A stretch of DNA of 64,000 nt. Origin: Chondrosia reniformis (lineage: Eukaryota; Porifera; Demospongiae; Chondrillida; Chondrillidae). The notes beneath the pieces were generated by a model that was not told the origin of the DNA, ran no database searches, and saw only the letters and a list, made by a program, of their open reading frames with translations. Shown here piece after piece: positions 1 to 11,802 of this stretch. The translations under genes were made by a program, and so were the position numbers. Within the stretch, counting starts at the first letter, position 1. Every line of letters starts with the position of its first letter. Location: NCBI GenBank assembly GCA_947172415.1, contig OX359202.1:126501-190500 (forward strand), given 5' to 3'.

Positions 1-1
1 G

Positions 2-3000
2 GACATTACTGAAGTCCACCTGGCTCATCAGATAGCTGAGAAGGCTGACACCTTCTTTGCCTCTGTGACATCACATGATGCCTTGAAAGATGAAATTAAG
101 CATCTTTTGGACGACCTGTCAGAAGCAAGGTAATTATAAGTGGGTGTGTCTATGGGTGTGGGCGTGTCTATGGGTGTGGGCGTGTCTATGGGTGTGGGCG
201 TGTCTATGGGTGTGGGCGTGTCTATGGGTGTGGGTGTGTCTATGGGTGTGGGCGTGTCTATGGGTGTGGGCGTGTCTATGGGTGTGGGTAGGCTTGTAAT
301 GGTATTCTCCATTTTGCAGGAAGAACTTGAAGTTGTTAAACGAGACTGTCGCAGCTGATCACATGAAGTTGCTCCATCTAGGTGCCAAGAGGTATCGCAG
401 TCAACTGGTCTACAACATGCTGCGGATCCTGTGGGCGGTACAGCAGACTCCGCCCACCATCAAGTTGCTACTAAGCACATCAGATTTTGTGGGAGCCCTG
501 GATTTGATAGCCAGTACAAAGGAAGCTCTTCAGACAGATCTCGTGGGAGTCCACTGCGTCAGGTTTGTGTGGCATAAAGTAACTGTTAAGTCCACTGCTT
601 CCGTCTATCTGTCAGACTTTGTATGTAGAGTGTGAATGTGGTCATTTAATGAGCTTTACATGTGCACTGGATGTTGTAGGCATTTGTATTCAGAGCTAGA
701 TGAGATGGAGAAAGCAATTGAGAAGATGATGGAAGATGATTTTGCAGCTCTTGTACTGGAATATATAAAGGACATAGCCTCCCAAGGCCTCCAATCAGAG
801 ACGGGGGGCGGAGTCAACATTGTGGAGGAGAGACTGAACTCAATCACTGTGGGACTCATTCATCAAGGTAAACTGAAGCTGGCCAGCTCTCTGAGGGAGA
901 TAATACTGCCCTGGATCAAGAGCAATGTGAGAGAGGTAAACGTGTGGGTCTTCTAGAGTGGGAGGGGTTTTCTAGAGTGGGAGTGGTTTAAGTAGTTTCC
1001 TTATATGGTCTTGTAGACAGCCAGAAGAAAATTAAAGATGGCTGACCGGGAGTCACCGGAACAAGATTCAGCCAAGTAAGTAGTGGCATACGTGTATTGT
1101 GTGCATGTGTATAATGTATCCACTCTGTTGTGTGTTGTAGAATGGGTGATCTCGTGAGGTCTCAGGAGTTTAAGGAATGGCTGATGCTCCTGGAGAACGT
1201 CTTTAATAGAATGCTAGTATCACTGAGAGCCACGCAGGTGAGTAGTGCAACTGGCAGCTCATCCACTGTGTATCTACATTGAGTCTTCCCTTTGTGCAGC
1301 GTGCTCTGACCTTTATATTGTCAGTCATGAAGGCCGAGGTGGGGTCTGGTCCTAACGACTTCCTGTCCCAGCAGTCCACCCGGGACGTCAGTGTGCCCGC
1401 CCTATCAGGCACTGTCAGCCCTCCAGAAGGAAGGCTGGCTGAGGGGCAGGTGAATGAGACCAGCTATGAGTCTGTTGCTAGGCAACTAGAAGCAGCTGAG
1501 AAAATGGATCAACTTGTGATTGAAGATGAGCTAGCATCTGCTCTTGCAAGTGGTGGGACTGTAGCCATGGCAACTAAAGGTACTGTAACACAGCAAGAAC
1601 TGACTGACCTGGACAGAGGTATACAAAAGGATGATGGCTTGGGTTCAAAGGTCACCACAAGTGACATCCCGGGACAGAGGTATGTACAAATGTGTGAGAC
1701 TGTCAATCTTAAATCTTTGTCTTCTTTTACTTGTGATTAGAGTTACGAATGGAAAGCTGGCAAGGGAGGACGTCAAGAGGTTGTTTATGGATGGTCATGA
1801 GCTGTTATGTGCCGTAGCTGATTTTGCACATGGAAGGTGTACCAAATTATTGGGATTTAGAGCAAAGGTTGCTACTCTGACCTTTGTACCTTGACCTTAG
1901 CTTAGACTGTTTTGTCTTTCAACACAGGGAGGCCAACTTGAGAATTTGCATTCGAATGAATTTGTGTCTCTAGTCAGACTAATAGAGAAGTTTGTGAACG
2001 ACACGGCACAGATTACAGGGCGGCAGTGTCCAAGCCTTCGAGCACCCCTACTGTCTCATGTGAGCTGAACGGCCGACTGTTTCTGTTGCCATGGTAGCAC
2101 TGTTTTGTGACACCTCCTTTTTAAATATAGTCAAAGAAGTTTCTAGAACAGTTTCATGAAACGAGGAGTTCCAAATTGAGGTATTTTTGCTGTTATTGTA
2201 TGGTTTGTGTTGGGACCACACTCGTAATTACAGGAAGCTAGCTGGCTTCTGTTACCTTCCTCCTCAGTTTACTGTTGGATGGAGAAAGGTGGAAACAGAC
2301 AGATGTTCCACAGGAAATACAAAACCTGGTTTACACTCTCGAAGGGAATGTTGATCCAAAGGAGGCCATTGACCAAAAGACCAAGGGCTTCCTCATTGTC
2401 AAGGGACAGAACTTCACTGTAGTAGGGTCAGTGGAGGAGTCATGTGTCTTCTTGTAGCTGTAAAATAATATTCTAGAATATGTCAACTTTTCAGTTCAAT
2501 TTCATTTCTTGACGTGTAATTGTGAGATTACCTTGGGAATCTTTAATTCTAAAAGGAGCAGTTTTGATTTGTAATGTCTCTCCCCTGGTTGTCCTGTTTG
2601 ATTGAACCCTTTTAAACAAAGCTTTTATTCCTTTTAATTCTGTGGAAGCCATGAGACAGTCTTGTCAACCACAAATTGATAGTAAAGATGTACTTTACAT
2701 TAAAATTATTATACAATTTTTATTTCAATTTGAACATTCTGCTGTCTTGGAATGTCCGGTATTCTTTATCATTTCAGTGTTGTCCTACTGCTCATTAAGA
2801 TGATGGTGGAGTACTGTGATTGCGCAACAGACCTACCAATGCTGGCCTATGATGTAATGAACAAACTAGTTGAAGTCATGAAGGTATTGTGCAACATTTA
2901 ATATCGTTGCATAAATCAGACCACACCCCCTTGTCTACCTCTGCAGCTCTTCAACATGAGATCCTGTCAGCTGGTACTAGGAGCAGGTGCAGTGCAAGCC

Positions 3001-3863
3001 ATTGGACTAAAGACCATTACTGCCCGACACCTTGGTATGCGGTCACTGGAGGTCTGCACACATACATACTGTAGATATAGCTCCCATCAAGTAAACTTCA
3101 GTTCCACCCATTAGCTCATTGTGCTCCTCAGGAGACATGAGTGGGTGGGGTAGATCCAGAGGCAAATGATAATGATAATAAGTGCATGTTCTTGACTGCA
3201 GGACTAGTGTATCGGTGTCTTCAAGCAGTCATTCTGTTGATCCCCGATTTGAGAGAGTACTTTCGGAGTTTTTTAAGCAAACAACACAATGTTCTACTGA
3301 CACAGTTTGATCGTCTGTTACAAGATTACCAGACTCACTGCAGGGAACTGGCAAAGAAACTTAAGACAATTATGGAAGATGGGTTTATCAAACATTTGTC
3401 CAAGGTCTGGCTTCTTACATATTGAATTGAAACTGCCCACTTTCATATTGCTCCTCCAATCTGCAGTGGGAAATTAGAGCACCTATTCCTTCCAACAGCT
3501 TCAAGGCCATCACTAAGCAGATGGTGAAGCTTCATGAAGCCTTGGTTGACATCTTTCCAGAGGATCAGTTGGGAGGAGTGTTTGCAGGCGTGGAGGAGGT
3601 GCTTTGCTCACACGTCCGACAGCAAGTCAATCGGTTAGGAGTCACAAACAATGGCAGCACGCAGCATGGGTAAGCAGCTTCACAAGCCTGACCCTACATC
3701 ACTAGAGTGTGGCACATGCTTGTATCTTTCTAAATGCTTGCTTCTGTGTATCGTTTCAATTTGCAGCTTGGTTAATTCTGAACTGACCCTCTTTAGAGGA
3801 ACAATTGCTTCACTAGATGGTCTGGACAGATTTGGTGAAACTCTCTTTAACATTTGGACCTGA
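2..3863 (+). CDS. VPS54: VPS54, GARP complex subunit (5' partial)
   Basis: The 3' part of the VPS54 gene, whose product is the GARP subunit that tethers endosome-derived vesicles to the trans-Golgi. The window opens inside an exon (2-130, reading DITEVHLAHQIAEKADTF). Splicing from AG at 130 to the exon at 320 gives KNLKLLNETVAADH. Further exons read LLLSTSDFVGALDLIAS (about 470-520), EERLNSITVGLIHQGKLKL (827-885), DGERWKQTDVPQEIQNLV (2278-2331), LVLGAGAVQAIGLKTITARH (about 2970-3030) and a last exon ending FGETLFNIWT before the stop at 3861-3863. These blocks fall in the same order as in animal VPS54, including the conserved C-terminal domain. The N-terminal third lies outside the window. An 18-bp minisatellite fills the first visible intron. 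Family assignment is firm; internal exon limits were joined by eye. Confidence 0.93.
139..294. repeat. 18-bp minisatellite in VPS54 intron
   Basis: About eight near-perfect copies of GTGTCTATGGGTGTGGGC lie in the intron that runs from the donor at 131 to the acceptor at 318-319. The array is open in several frames but the flanking exons join cleanly without it, so it is intronic and not coding. Confidence 0.9.
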
Positions 3864-3867
3864 CATT

Positions 3868-3985
3868 TATTTATTTATTGTATTTGAATCTATAAAAACA
3901 ACTATACTTCTATACAAAATTAAAACTATCATTAAAAAACAGTTTGGCAATTTGAAATACAATATATGATAAAAATAAAGATTAA
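3868..3985. other. Convergent 3' ends with poly(A) signals on both strands
   Basis: A/T-rich spacer between the VPS54 stop (3863) and the IL-17-like stop (3986). AATAAA on the + strand at about 3974-3979 would serve VPS54. The run of ATTTATTTATTTATTG at about 3867-3882 reads as AATAAATAAAT on the - strand and would serve the opposing gene. Both sites seen directly; use is inferred. The two 3' UTRs would overlap antisense. Confidence 0.55.
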
Positions 3986-4516
3986 TTATACAGTATACTG
4001 TTGATCATTCTCTCTGTGGCAGGCACAGCCTGTAGACACTGTATAATCCTCAATGTCCCACACCTTCTCTCCCGTCATCTTGTCTTCATTTTGTTTTATC
4101 ACTTTTGTGGAGCTCAGGAACTCTTTACACTGACACTCTCCTGAACTGCTTGAATCTAAAATTAAGTAATCTACGACCAATGGCTGAGAGCATTTGGCGT
4201 GAAATATGAAGGCAGGTATTCTGTTTGCCACATAATCACATGTGTATTCCCAGCGACACAGCATACTCTGTGACAGAGGAGTGCTATGGGACTTTGCCCA
4301 GTTATTGCATCTCTCAGCTGTTTCATCCAATCCAAATCTTGTTCTCTGGGCTCTCTCTAACTTTTCCCAAGCCTTAGCCAAATTATCTACACTTGGGTTA
4401 TGAATGTGTTCTCTTGAATCTCTAATAACAGACTGTTCATTCTCTTTTGAATCAACTGGTAGACTGGACACTGACAGTAAAAAGTAAGAACAAAGCCATA
4501 AGTGATAAAGAAACAT
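3986..4516 (-). CDS. Secreted IL-17-like cystine-knot cytokine candidate
   Basis: A single-exon 176-residue protein. Residues 1-19 form a hydrophobic signal peptide (YHLWLCSYFLLSVSSLP), followed by a charged linker to about residue 66. The C-terminal half has the IL-17 layout: a CxWEY..D..xNRxP....xAKC segment (residues 87-109, with C87, C93, C109), then ECQC (C128, C130), a short strand ending TKVIKQ, and finally DYTVSTGCACH (C164, C166), which corresponds to the hallmark V.VGCTCV ending of IL-17 ligands. Length is also typical of the family (150-200 aa). IL-17 ligands are secreted dimers that signal through SEFIR-domain receptors; whether this one does is inference. The first 67 residues and upstream region are duplicated at 9809-10309. 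Alternative: an unrelated small cysteine-rich secreted protein. No intron was needed. Confidence 0.6.
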   Translation of the reverse strand: MFLYHLWLCSYFLLSVSSLPVDSKENEQSVIRDSREHIHNPSVDNLAKAWEKLERAQRTRFGLDETAERCNNWAKSHSTPLSQSMLCRWEYTCDYVANRIPAFIFHAKCSQPLVVDYLILDSSSSGECQCKEFLSSTKVIKQNEDKMTGEKVWDIEDYTVSTGCACHRENDQQYTV

Positions 4517-6116
4517 ATTTTGTTAAAGGATAAAACTTTATTAAAACTGCCTGCTTCTCAGGAATTCATCTTTTTATGTAACGTTGAGAATAAGGGACTG
4601 ATATGCCTTTACCATAAATGGATGGAATGAAAGTGACTTAATATGAAACTCAGCACCGTTTCCAGTCCCTTTTCTTCAGAATTGTTCATTTCCTCAATTT
4701 TTGTGTCCTCGAACATGGGCTGACGTTCCTTCCTTTAAGGAGCAACATATGACAAAACAATGTATAAATTTAAATGTTTTCATATACACTACATTTGTGG
4801 ATGTATATATATTTGCCTAATTTGAACCAAAACTATGTCTGCTGTGGATGTACTGTATATATGTCTGCTGCACGGTACACGTGTTACACTAATACTTTAG
4901 TGGAAACAAACTCTGTCTTGTACAATCTTTGTACAACTGCAGGCTATAAGACTTGTATCTACATTATATGTTTGAACTTGAATTTGTATGCAATTACATT
5001 TTGAAAGACACATTACTTAATAATTGAATACTTATCAACTATTTGTAATATAAGGTAACTTTTTTGGAATATCTGTAAACCTCATTCAATATTCAATATT
5101 ACGTATATCATTGTATAGATATTTTCCATGTTCAAAGTGTTCAGTGAAACCCAATTATAGAATTAAAACTTGACAAAATGTATATATGTATGTACATCAT
5201 CAGGAGCAACTGACTGAATATGAAAATGGATCTAATTCCTACTATGACAGGCATCTAAAAATAACTTTTACCTTGCATTGTTAGCAAAACAGTGCAATGA
5301 AAAATATTTACAAAATATTCCTACCAAAGTGACTTCATATTTACAATTCTTATATTGAAATATTAATGGTTTATTTTAATAAGGCACCATTGCCATATAT
5401 GTGTATGTACCATGCCTGTACTGGTACATGCTAATAGCGAAACTAAGAGAGTTCATGATCATGCATCATTAGATATGTGAATTCAAGCAAAATGCTTTTA
5501 CACATGTACAATCTCTCAAATCTCTCTTAGTCTACATTAAATATCATTTCTTTTATATACCATCTTAATGTATGGTGAGAGATAGGGCAAACTATATATA
5601 AGTATCCATCAAAATTTCCAAAACTCATTGAACATTATTTATGGATGTCTGCACAGGCACCATATGACTGTTCCGCGTTAAATTGCATTAAACCGTTAAC
5701 GCTTTTACAAGTTAATTTCTCAGCGTAGGAATAACTAATGCCTTTCAAAATTTATATTTAAAGTCTTTATGGTTAGAATAATAATATAATAGCACGTCTC
5801 TGTTTAATTAGTTAGCCAGGCACCTAATTATGAGGCAGTTCATAAAAGGTACGTATTTAGTGGAGTTCTACCTGGCAACACCTAAAATGTGGTTACATCA
5901 GTTATGCAGACACTTTTATAATTACGTAGATGTATGAGAAATCCATCATACATATACGTATGTATATTCCTTAGCAAAAGGACATTCATTGTTTTAAGAA
6001 TTACTTATACGTATAAGCTACACCTTTACGTACGCATCTTCAAATCTTAGCTTGTTCTGTAAATCAGGTGGAGAAATGTGCCACCAAGCACAATGTATAT
6101 TAATTACATGTATGCA
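4517..6116. other. A/T-rich gene-free stretch
   Basis: No ORF with recognisable similarity. 4517-4818 is the upstream region of the IL-17-like gene and recurs at 10010-10309. About 5570-5670 holds one degenerate unit of the 170-bp satellite family in inverted orientation (TGTATGGTGAGAGATAGGGC). The rest is A/T-rich with no structure I can name. Confidence 0.5.
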
Positions 6117-6555
6117 AGGCCAAGCCCAACCATCACTCCAAGCCTAACCCTCATTCCAAGCCCAACCATCACTCCAAGCCCAACCATCATTCCAAGCCCA
6201 ACCATCACTCCAAGCCCAACCATCACTCCAAGCCCAACCATCACTCCAAGCCCAACCATCACTCCAAGCCCAACCATCACTCCAAGCCCAACCATCACTC
6301 CAAGCCCAACCATCACTCCAAGCCCAACCATCACTCCAAGCCCAACCATCACTCCAAGCCCAACCATCACTCCAAGTCTAACCATCATTCCAAGCCTAAC
6401 CATCACTCCAAGCCTAACCATCACTCCAAGCCCAACCATCACTCCAAGTCTAACCATCACTCCAAGCCCAACCATCACTCCAAGCCCAACCATCACTCCA
6501 AGCCCAACCATCACTCCAAGCCTAACCATCACTCCAAGCCTAACCATCACTCCAG
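6117..6555. repeat. 18-bp minisatellite, about 24 copies
   Basis: Tandem copies of CCAAGCCCAACCATCACT with a few C/T variants run for some 440 bases. Because the period is divisible by three, both strands stay open across it (a Ser-Pro-Thr-Ile-Thr-Pro repeat on +, a Val-Gly-Leu repeat on -). No start context, splice or flanking domain supports translation, so I treat it as non-coding. Confidence 0.92.
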
Positions 6556-7240
6556 AGCTTTCAATCCTCTAAATTAGGCCATCAGGATCAACTTACTAGA
6601 ACCATTCCTTCTTTATAATGCATCTTTATCTCATCATAAGCAGAAGAAGGATCAATAGGCATCCACAAACCTTCCCAAGTACTGGCGTTTACCACTATCA
6701 ACAGAAACAAGCTTAGTTGTACATATACTGTACACGTTCACTTTTGTCCATACTACAACTCTACCATCACATACCTTACTCAGCCATTATCCATACTACG
6801 TATATACAACTCTGTCATCACATACCTTAACTATTATCCATACTAAGTACTCTGGCTCTGCCATCAGAGGACACTGAGTAGAAGTTGAGGTTGTTATCCA
6901 CGTCGTTCTCTTGCCAAACAAACTGCCACGCCGGATCAGCGTGCTTGCCACTCTTAGCTGTGGACTGGTAGAGGGGCACACTTCCCTTCTTCTTCTACAA
7001 ATTGTATTAATGTGGAATCACATTTGTCACGATACACAAACTACTTTAGGAACATATCAAGTTTCTAGCGTTATGAAAAAAAAGAAAAAAAGCGCGTCCC
7101 AAGTGTGTTTGGATACTCAGTGGGTGGTTCCAAAGTAATCGCGATATGCTGACGATAAGAAAAAAGAAAAAAAACAGCGTTTGGAACGGTTTCCAAATCT
7201 TTTACAATAATCAGCAAAGATAGAAGAAAAAAGACCAGTC
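6556..7240. other. Unassigned spacer
   Basis: No repeats of note and no recognisable coding. It ends with several A-rich runs (about 7076-7090 and 7160-7175). Confidence 0.4.
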
Positions 7241-7254
7241 ACGTTAGCCAGCAG

Positions 7255-7620
7255 AGACTGCTGTTACCGTCGAGCACCACGAGGAGGTGTGACTTGGATT
7301 TTGCTCGACGCAGGGAGTTCACGTTTACCATCCACAATGCGAGCCGTCCTTCCATCGCTGGTCGTCTGGGGCCAGGATCGTTGGTAACGCCTAACTCGTG
7401 CAGTTTCGGCTTTGGTAGTCACAGAGTGACAGAACCGGCCTTATCCCTCCCCGGGTTCCGTTGTATCGATAAATCGATAATTGGTGAGCACATCCCCATG
7501 GCACCAACCGATACAGGGCAGCTACGGAACCTAGACACTACCAAGCCAACGAGTAAGGACTTACACTCTTACCCGAGGCTCCACGCTGGCAGGCCTGAAT
7601 GGTCATGTTAAAATGGACTA
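7255..7620 (+). repeat. Divergent copy of dispersed repeat Z (5' part)
   Basis: Matches, with many substitutions, the better conserved copies at about 11,940-12,240 and 15,650-15,960. Shared landmarks are TACCATCCAC, a GGGGCCAGGATCGTTGGTAACG-like block, ATTGGTGAGCAC and CTATGGCACCAACCGAT. A 105-codon frame (7294-7611) crosses it but is not preserved in the other copies, so it is not called a gene. Confidence 0.5.
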
Positions 7621-7719
7621 TTTATACTCAACTCTGTGTGATGAAAGGGAAAAAAGAGAAAAAAAAACGATTGCCCTCGTCCTCGATCCAACTTTTGGCG
7701 TATTTGTTGGTATTGTAGG

Positions 7720-7810
7720 CTTGCTTCTCGCTTCACTGTACTACCGGTGCAGTCACTGAAGAAGACCCCCAGGGTCGAAACGTTTGGCAGACAGAAGAAT
7801 CGGAAAAAAC
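7720..7810 (+). repeat. Stem-loop flanked by CTGAAGA and GAAAC
   Basis: CACTGAAGAAGACCC-CCA-GGGTCGAAACG at about 7756-7785 forms a perfect five-base-pair stem (GACCC/GGGTC) between CTGAAGA and GAAAC. This resembles the CUGANGA...GAAA core associated with Penelope-like retroelements. No recognisable reverse transcriptase or GIY-YIG ORF adjoins it, and I could not find a convincing stem III and cleavage site, so it is at most a remnant. Confidence 0.25.
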
Positions 7811-7968
7811 TGCGTCTCTAGACGCTCTAAAAGTCGAAAGATGAACCTTTACAAAGATAAGTTTGACGCAGTTAGAAGAAATCCTTATTCCATTATTGAC
7901 CAGATATTAACTTGTATATATACAAAAGTGGTATGTTAAGCACCAGCTTAATATATACCTTAATACAT

Positions 7969-9808
7969 AAACTATAACACTATTATTGTATAAAATGTTA
8001 AGCACCAGCCATACTTATTATACAGTTCTCTGTATAGTATTCCTTAGTACGGTCGTCGGGCTTTCCAAGTTTGTTTTTCGATGGCTTCGAGATATTAGTC
8101 GTTCTAATGCAAAAGGTTAAATAAACACATTCAAAAAGAAAGAAGAACAATCGGTTTTGGAAGGCGCTTTGCCTGAAGGTGCAGTTAACTTGGACTTGAT
8201 CGTTTATGGCGAACTATAATGTGCTCTGCATTAGGGAATGAATCATTAAATATCGAGGTTAGACAGTTCGTTTTAATTCTGTCAGGATAGAAAAGCGTGG
8301 AATACATTAAAGCGTTGGTTAATCATAGCGACTCACAGCCAGGTTTAGCAGCATGCAATGACACAACTCCAATATACGCGCTCGCATGTATAAACAATAT
8401 ATATAGTCCGTATTTTTTGCTTTAAAATAAGATTGTGAATTCATATGCATACAATTTCCATAACTATATCCTATATGCTGCTCCCATTCTTCATCCACGT
8501 GTACAAGTAGACGATGCTTAACATTCAGTGTACTTCAATTTGGTATTCCAGTATATTAATGTACATTTGGTACTCTAACTCTGTCAAATGGAAAGATATG
8601 AAGCTCAAACTTTCTGTCAGCATTCACAGACATGTATGAAACATTTCCAATGAGAATTTGAAATTTTCATAAATCTTTACATTTGCCCTATCTCTCACCA
8701 TACATTAATTTGGTATTCCAGTATATGAATGTACATTTGGTGCTCTAACTCTGTCAAATGGAAAGATATGAAACTCAAACTTGCTGTCAGCATTCACAGA
8801 CATGTATGAAACAGTTCCAATGACAATTTGAAATTTTCATAAATCTTTACATTTGCCCTATCTCTCACCATACATTAATTTGGTATTCAAGTATATGAAT
8901 GTACATTTGGTGCTCTAACTCTGTCAAATGGAAAGATATGAAGCTCAAACTTGCTGTCAGCATTCACAGACATGTATGAAACATTTCCAATGAGAATTTG
9001 AAATTTTCATAAATCTTTACATTTGCCCTATCTCTCAGCATACATTAATTTGGTATTCCAGTATATTAATGTACATTTGGTGGTCTAACTCTGTAAAATG
9101 GAAAGATATGAAGCTCAAATTTAAACTTGCTGTCAGCATTCACAGACATGTGTGAAACATTTCCAATGACAATTTGAAATTTTCATAAATCTTTACATTT
9201 GCCCTATCTCTCACCATACATTAATTTGGTATTCCAGTATATTAATGTACATTTGGTGCTCTAACTCTGTCAAATGGAAAGATATGAAGCTCAAACTTGC
9301 TGTCAGCATTCACAGACATGTATGAAACATTTCCAATGACAATTTGAAATTTTCATAAATCTTTACATTTGCCCTATCTCTCACCATACATTAACTTAAA
9401 TGTACATTTAGTGATGTAACTCTGTCAAATTGGTAAATTTGAAGCTTAAACTTGGTATTCACATTCACATACAAGTATGAAACATTTCCAAACAGTTTTA
9501 GAAATATTGATTTTTACAGAAATTTACCCTATCTTTCCCCATACATTTTCTTAATACAATGTACACTTAGTGCTGTAACTCTGTCAAATGGCTAAATATG
9601 AAGTTTAAACTTTGTGTCTACATTCACAGACATGTATGAAACATTTCCAAACAGTTTTAGAAATTTTGATTTCTACATAAATTCCTCATCATACATTAAC
9701 TAACCCTAATTGCGTAATACTATAAATGGCCGACCTTGAGTAGGTGTAAGAGTGAACATGCCGTACTGTATATATTTCTGAAAAAATAGAACTCTTTGAA
9801 AGATTTCT
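7969..9808 (+). repeat. Repeat block X, copy 1
   Basis: Starts AAACTATAACACTATTATTG and ends TTTGAAAGATTTCT. It is nearly identical to 10310-11802. It contains a unique head of about 550 bases (bounded by AATGTTAAGCA near 7997 and its inverse TGCTTAACATT near 8515), then five units of the 170-bp satellite, then a tail with AATTGCGTAATACTATAAAT. In this copy the tail runs straight into the truncated IL-17-like duplicate. Confidence 0.75.
8525..9400. repeat. 170-bp satellite array 1
   Basis: Five units. TACATTAATT recurs at 8701, 8871, 9041, 9217 and (as TACATTAACT) 9387, giving spacings of 170, 170, 176 and 170. Each unit carries AACTCTGTCAAATGGAAAG, CATTCACAGACATGTATGAA and TTGCCCTATCTCTCACCAT. 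Two more degenerate units follow to about 9690. Confidence 0.92.
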
Positions 9809-10009
9809 AGCTGTTTCATCCAATCCAAATCTTGTTCTCTGGGCTCTCTCTAACTTTTCCCAAGCCTTAGCCAAATTATCTACACTTGGGTTATGAATGT
9901 GTTCTCTTGAATCTCTAATAACAGACTGTTCATTCTCTTCTGAATCAACTGGTAGACTGGACACTGACAGTAAAAAGTAGGAACAAAGCCATAAGTGATA
10001 AAGAAACAT
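9689..10009 (-). pseudogene. Truncated duplicate of the IL-17-like gene (5' half only)
   Basis: Residues 1-67 match the 3986-4516 gene with one visible change (K24 to E). The match stops abruptly at GGATGAAACAGCT, after which the frame runs into repeat X sequence and ends after about 40 unrelated residues. All cysteines of the cystine-knot half are missing, so the IL-17-like fold cannot form. The upstream region is duplicated as well (10010-10309 matching 4517-4818). It could still be transcribed and secrete a short peptide; I regard it as a broken copy. Confidence 0.75.
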
Positions 10010-10309
10010 ATTTTGTTAAAGGATAAAACTTTATTAAAACTGCCTGCTTCTCAGGAATTTATCTTTTTATGCAACATTGAGAATAAGGGACTGATATGCC
10101 TTTACCATAAATGGATGGAAATGAAAATGACTTAATGAAACTCAGCACCGTTTCCAGTCCCTTTTCCTCAGAATTGTTCATTTCCTCAATTTTTGTGTCC
10201 TCGAACATGGGCTGACGTTCCTTCCTTTAAGGAGCAACATATGACAAAACAATGTATAAATTTAAATGTTTTCATATACAAATACACTACATTTGTGGAT
10301 GTATATATA

Positions 10310-11802
10310 TTTAAACTATAACACTATTATTGTATAAAATGTTAAGCACCAGCCATACTTATTATACAGTTCTCTGTATAGTATTCCTTAGTACGGTCGT
10401 CGGGCTTTCCAAGTTTGTTTTTCGATGGCTTCGAGATATTAGTCGTTCTAATGCAAAAGGTTAAATAAACACATTCAAAAAGAAAGAAGAACAATCGGTT
10501 TTGGAAGGCGCTTTGCCTGAAGGTGCAGTTAACTTGGACTTGATCGTTTATGGCGAACTATAATGTGCTCTGCATTAGGGAATGAATCATTAAATATCGA
10601 GGTTAGACAGTTCGTTTTAATTCTGTCAGGATAGAAAAGCGTGGAATACATTGAAGCTTTGGTTAATCATAGCGACTCACAGCCAGGTTTAGCAGCATGC
10701 AATGACACAACTCCAATACGCGCTCGCATGTATAAACAATATATATAGTCCGTATTTTTTGCTTTAAAATAAGATTGTGAATTCATATGCATACAATTTC
10801 CATAACTATATCCTATATGCTGCTCCCATTCTTCATCCACGTGTACAAGTAGACGATGCTTAACATTCAGTGTACTTTAATTTGGTATTCCAGTATATTA
10901 ATGTACATTTGGTGCTCTAACTCTGTCAAATGGAAAGATATGAAGCTCAAACTTTCTGTCAGCATTCACAGACATGTATGAAACATTTCCAATGACAATT
11001 TGAAATTTTCATAAATCTTTACATTTGCCCTATCTCTCACTATACATTAATTTGGTATTCCAGTATATGAATGTACATTTGGTGCTCTAACTCTGTCAAA
11101 TGGAAAGATATGAAGCTCAAACTTTCTGTCAGCATTCACAGACATGTATGAAACATTTCCAATGACAATTTGAAATTTTCATAAATCTTTACATTTGCCC
11201 TATCTCTCACTATACATTAATTTGGTATTCCAGTATATTAATGTACATTTGGTGCTCTAACTCTGTCAAATGGAAAGATATGAAGCTCAAACTTGGTGTC
11301 TCTATTCACAGACATGTATGAAACATTTCCAATGACAATTTGAAATTTTCATAAATCTTTACATTTGCCCTATCTCTCACCATACATTAACTTAAATGTA
11401 CATTTAGTGATGTAACTCTGTCAAATTGGTAAATTTGAAGCTTAAACTTGGTATCCACATTCACATACAAGTATGAAACATTTCCAAACAGTTTTAGAAA
11501 TTTTGATTTTTACATAAATTTACCCTATCTTTCCCCATACATTTTCTTAATACAATGTACACTTAGTGCTGTAACTCTGTCAAATGGCTAAATATGAAGT
11601 TTAAACTTTGTGTCTACATTCACAGACATGTATGAAACATTTCCAAACAGTTTTAGAAATTTTGATTTCTACATAAATTTCTCATCATACATTAACTAAC
11701 CCTAATTGCGTAATACTATAAATGGCCGACCTTGAGTAGGTGTAAGAGTGAACATGCCGTACTGTATATATTTCTGAAAAAATAGAACTCTTTGAAAGAT
11801 TT
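10310..11802 (+). repeat. Repeat block X, copy 2
   Basis: Second copy of 7969-9808 with three full 170-bp satellite units rather than five (about 10,875-11,390) and the same tail. Its tail continues into repeat Z (TTATACACATGGATATGCAC), the arrangement also seen near 15,517, which suggests X-tail plus Z is the ancestral order and that the IL-17 fragment interrupts copy 1. Confidence 0.75.

Noticed and set aside
6078-6572. Long Ser/Pro/Thr repeat ORF and its antisense twin
   Set aside because: Both are products of an 18-bp minisatellite in a gene-free region.
7756-7800. Hammerhead ribozyme
   Set aside because: CTGAAGA, a five-base-pair stem and GAAAC are present, but there is an extra A before stem II and no convincing stem III with a cleavage site. 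Kept only as a low-confidence repeat note.
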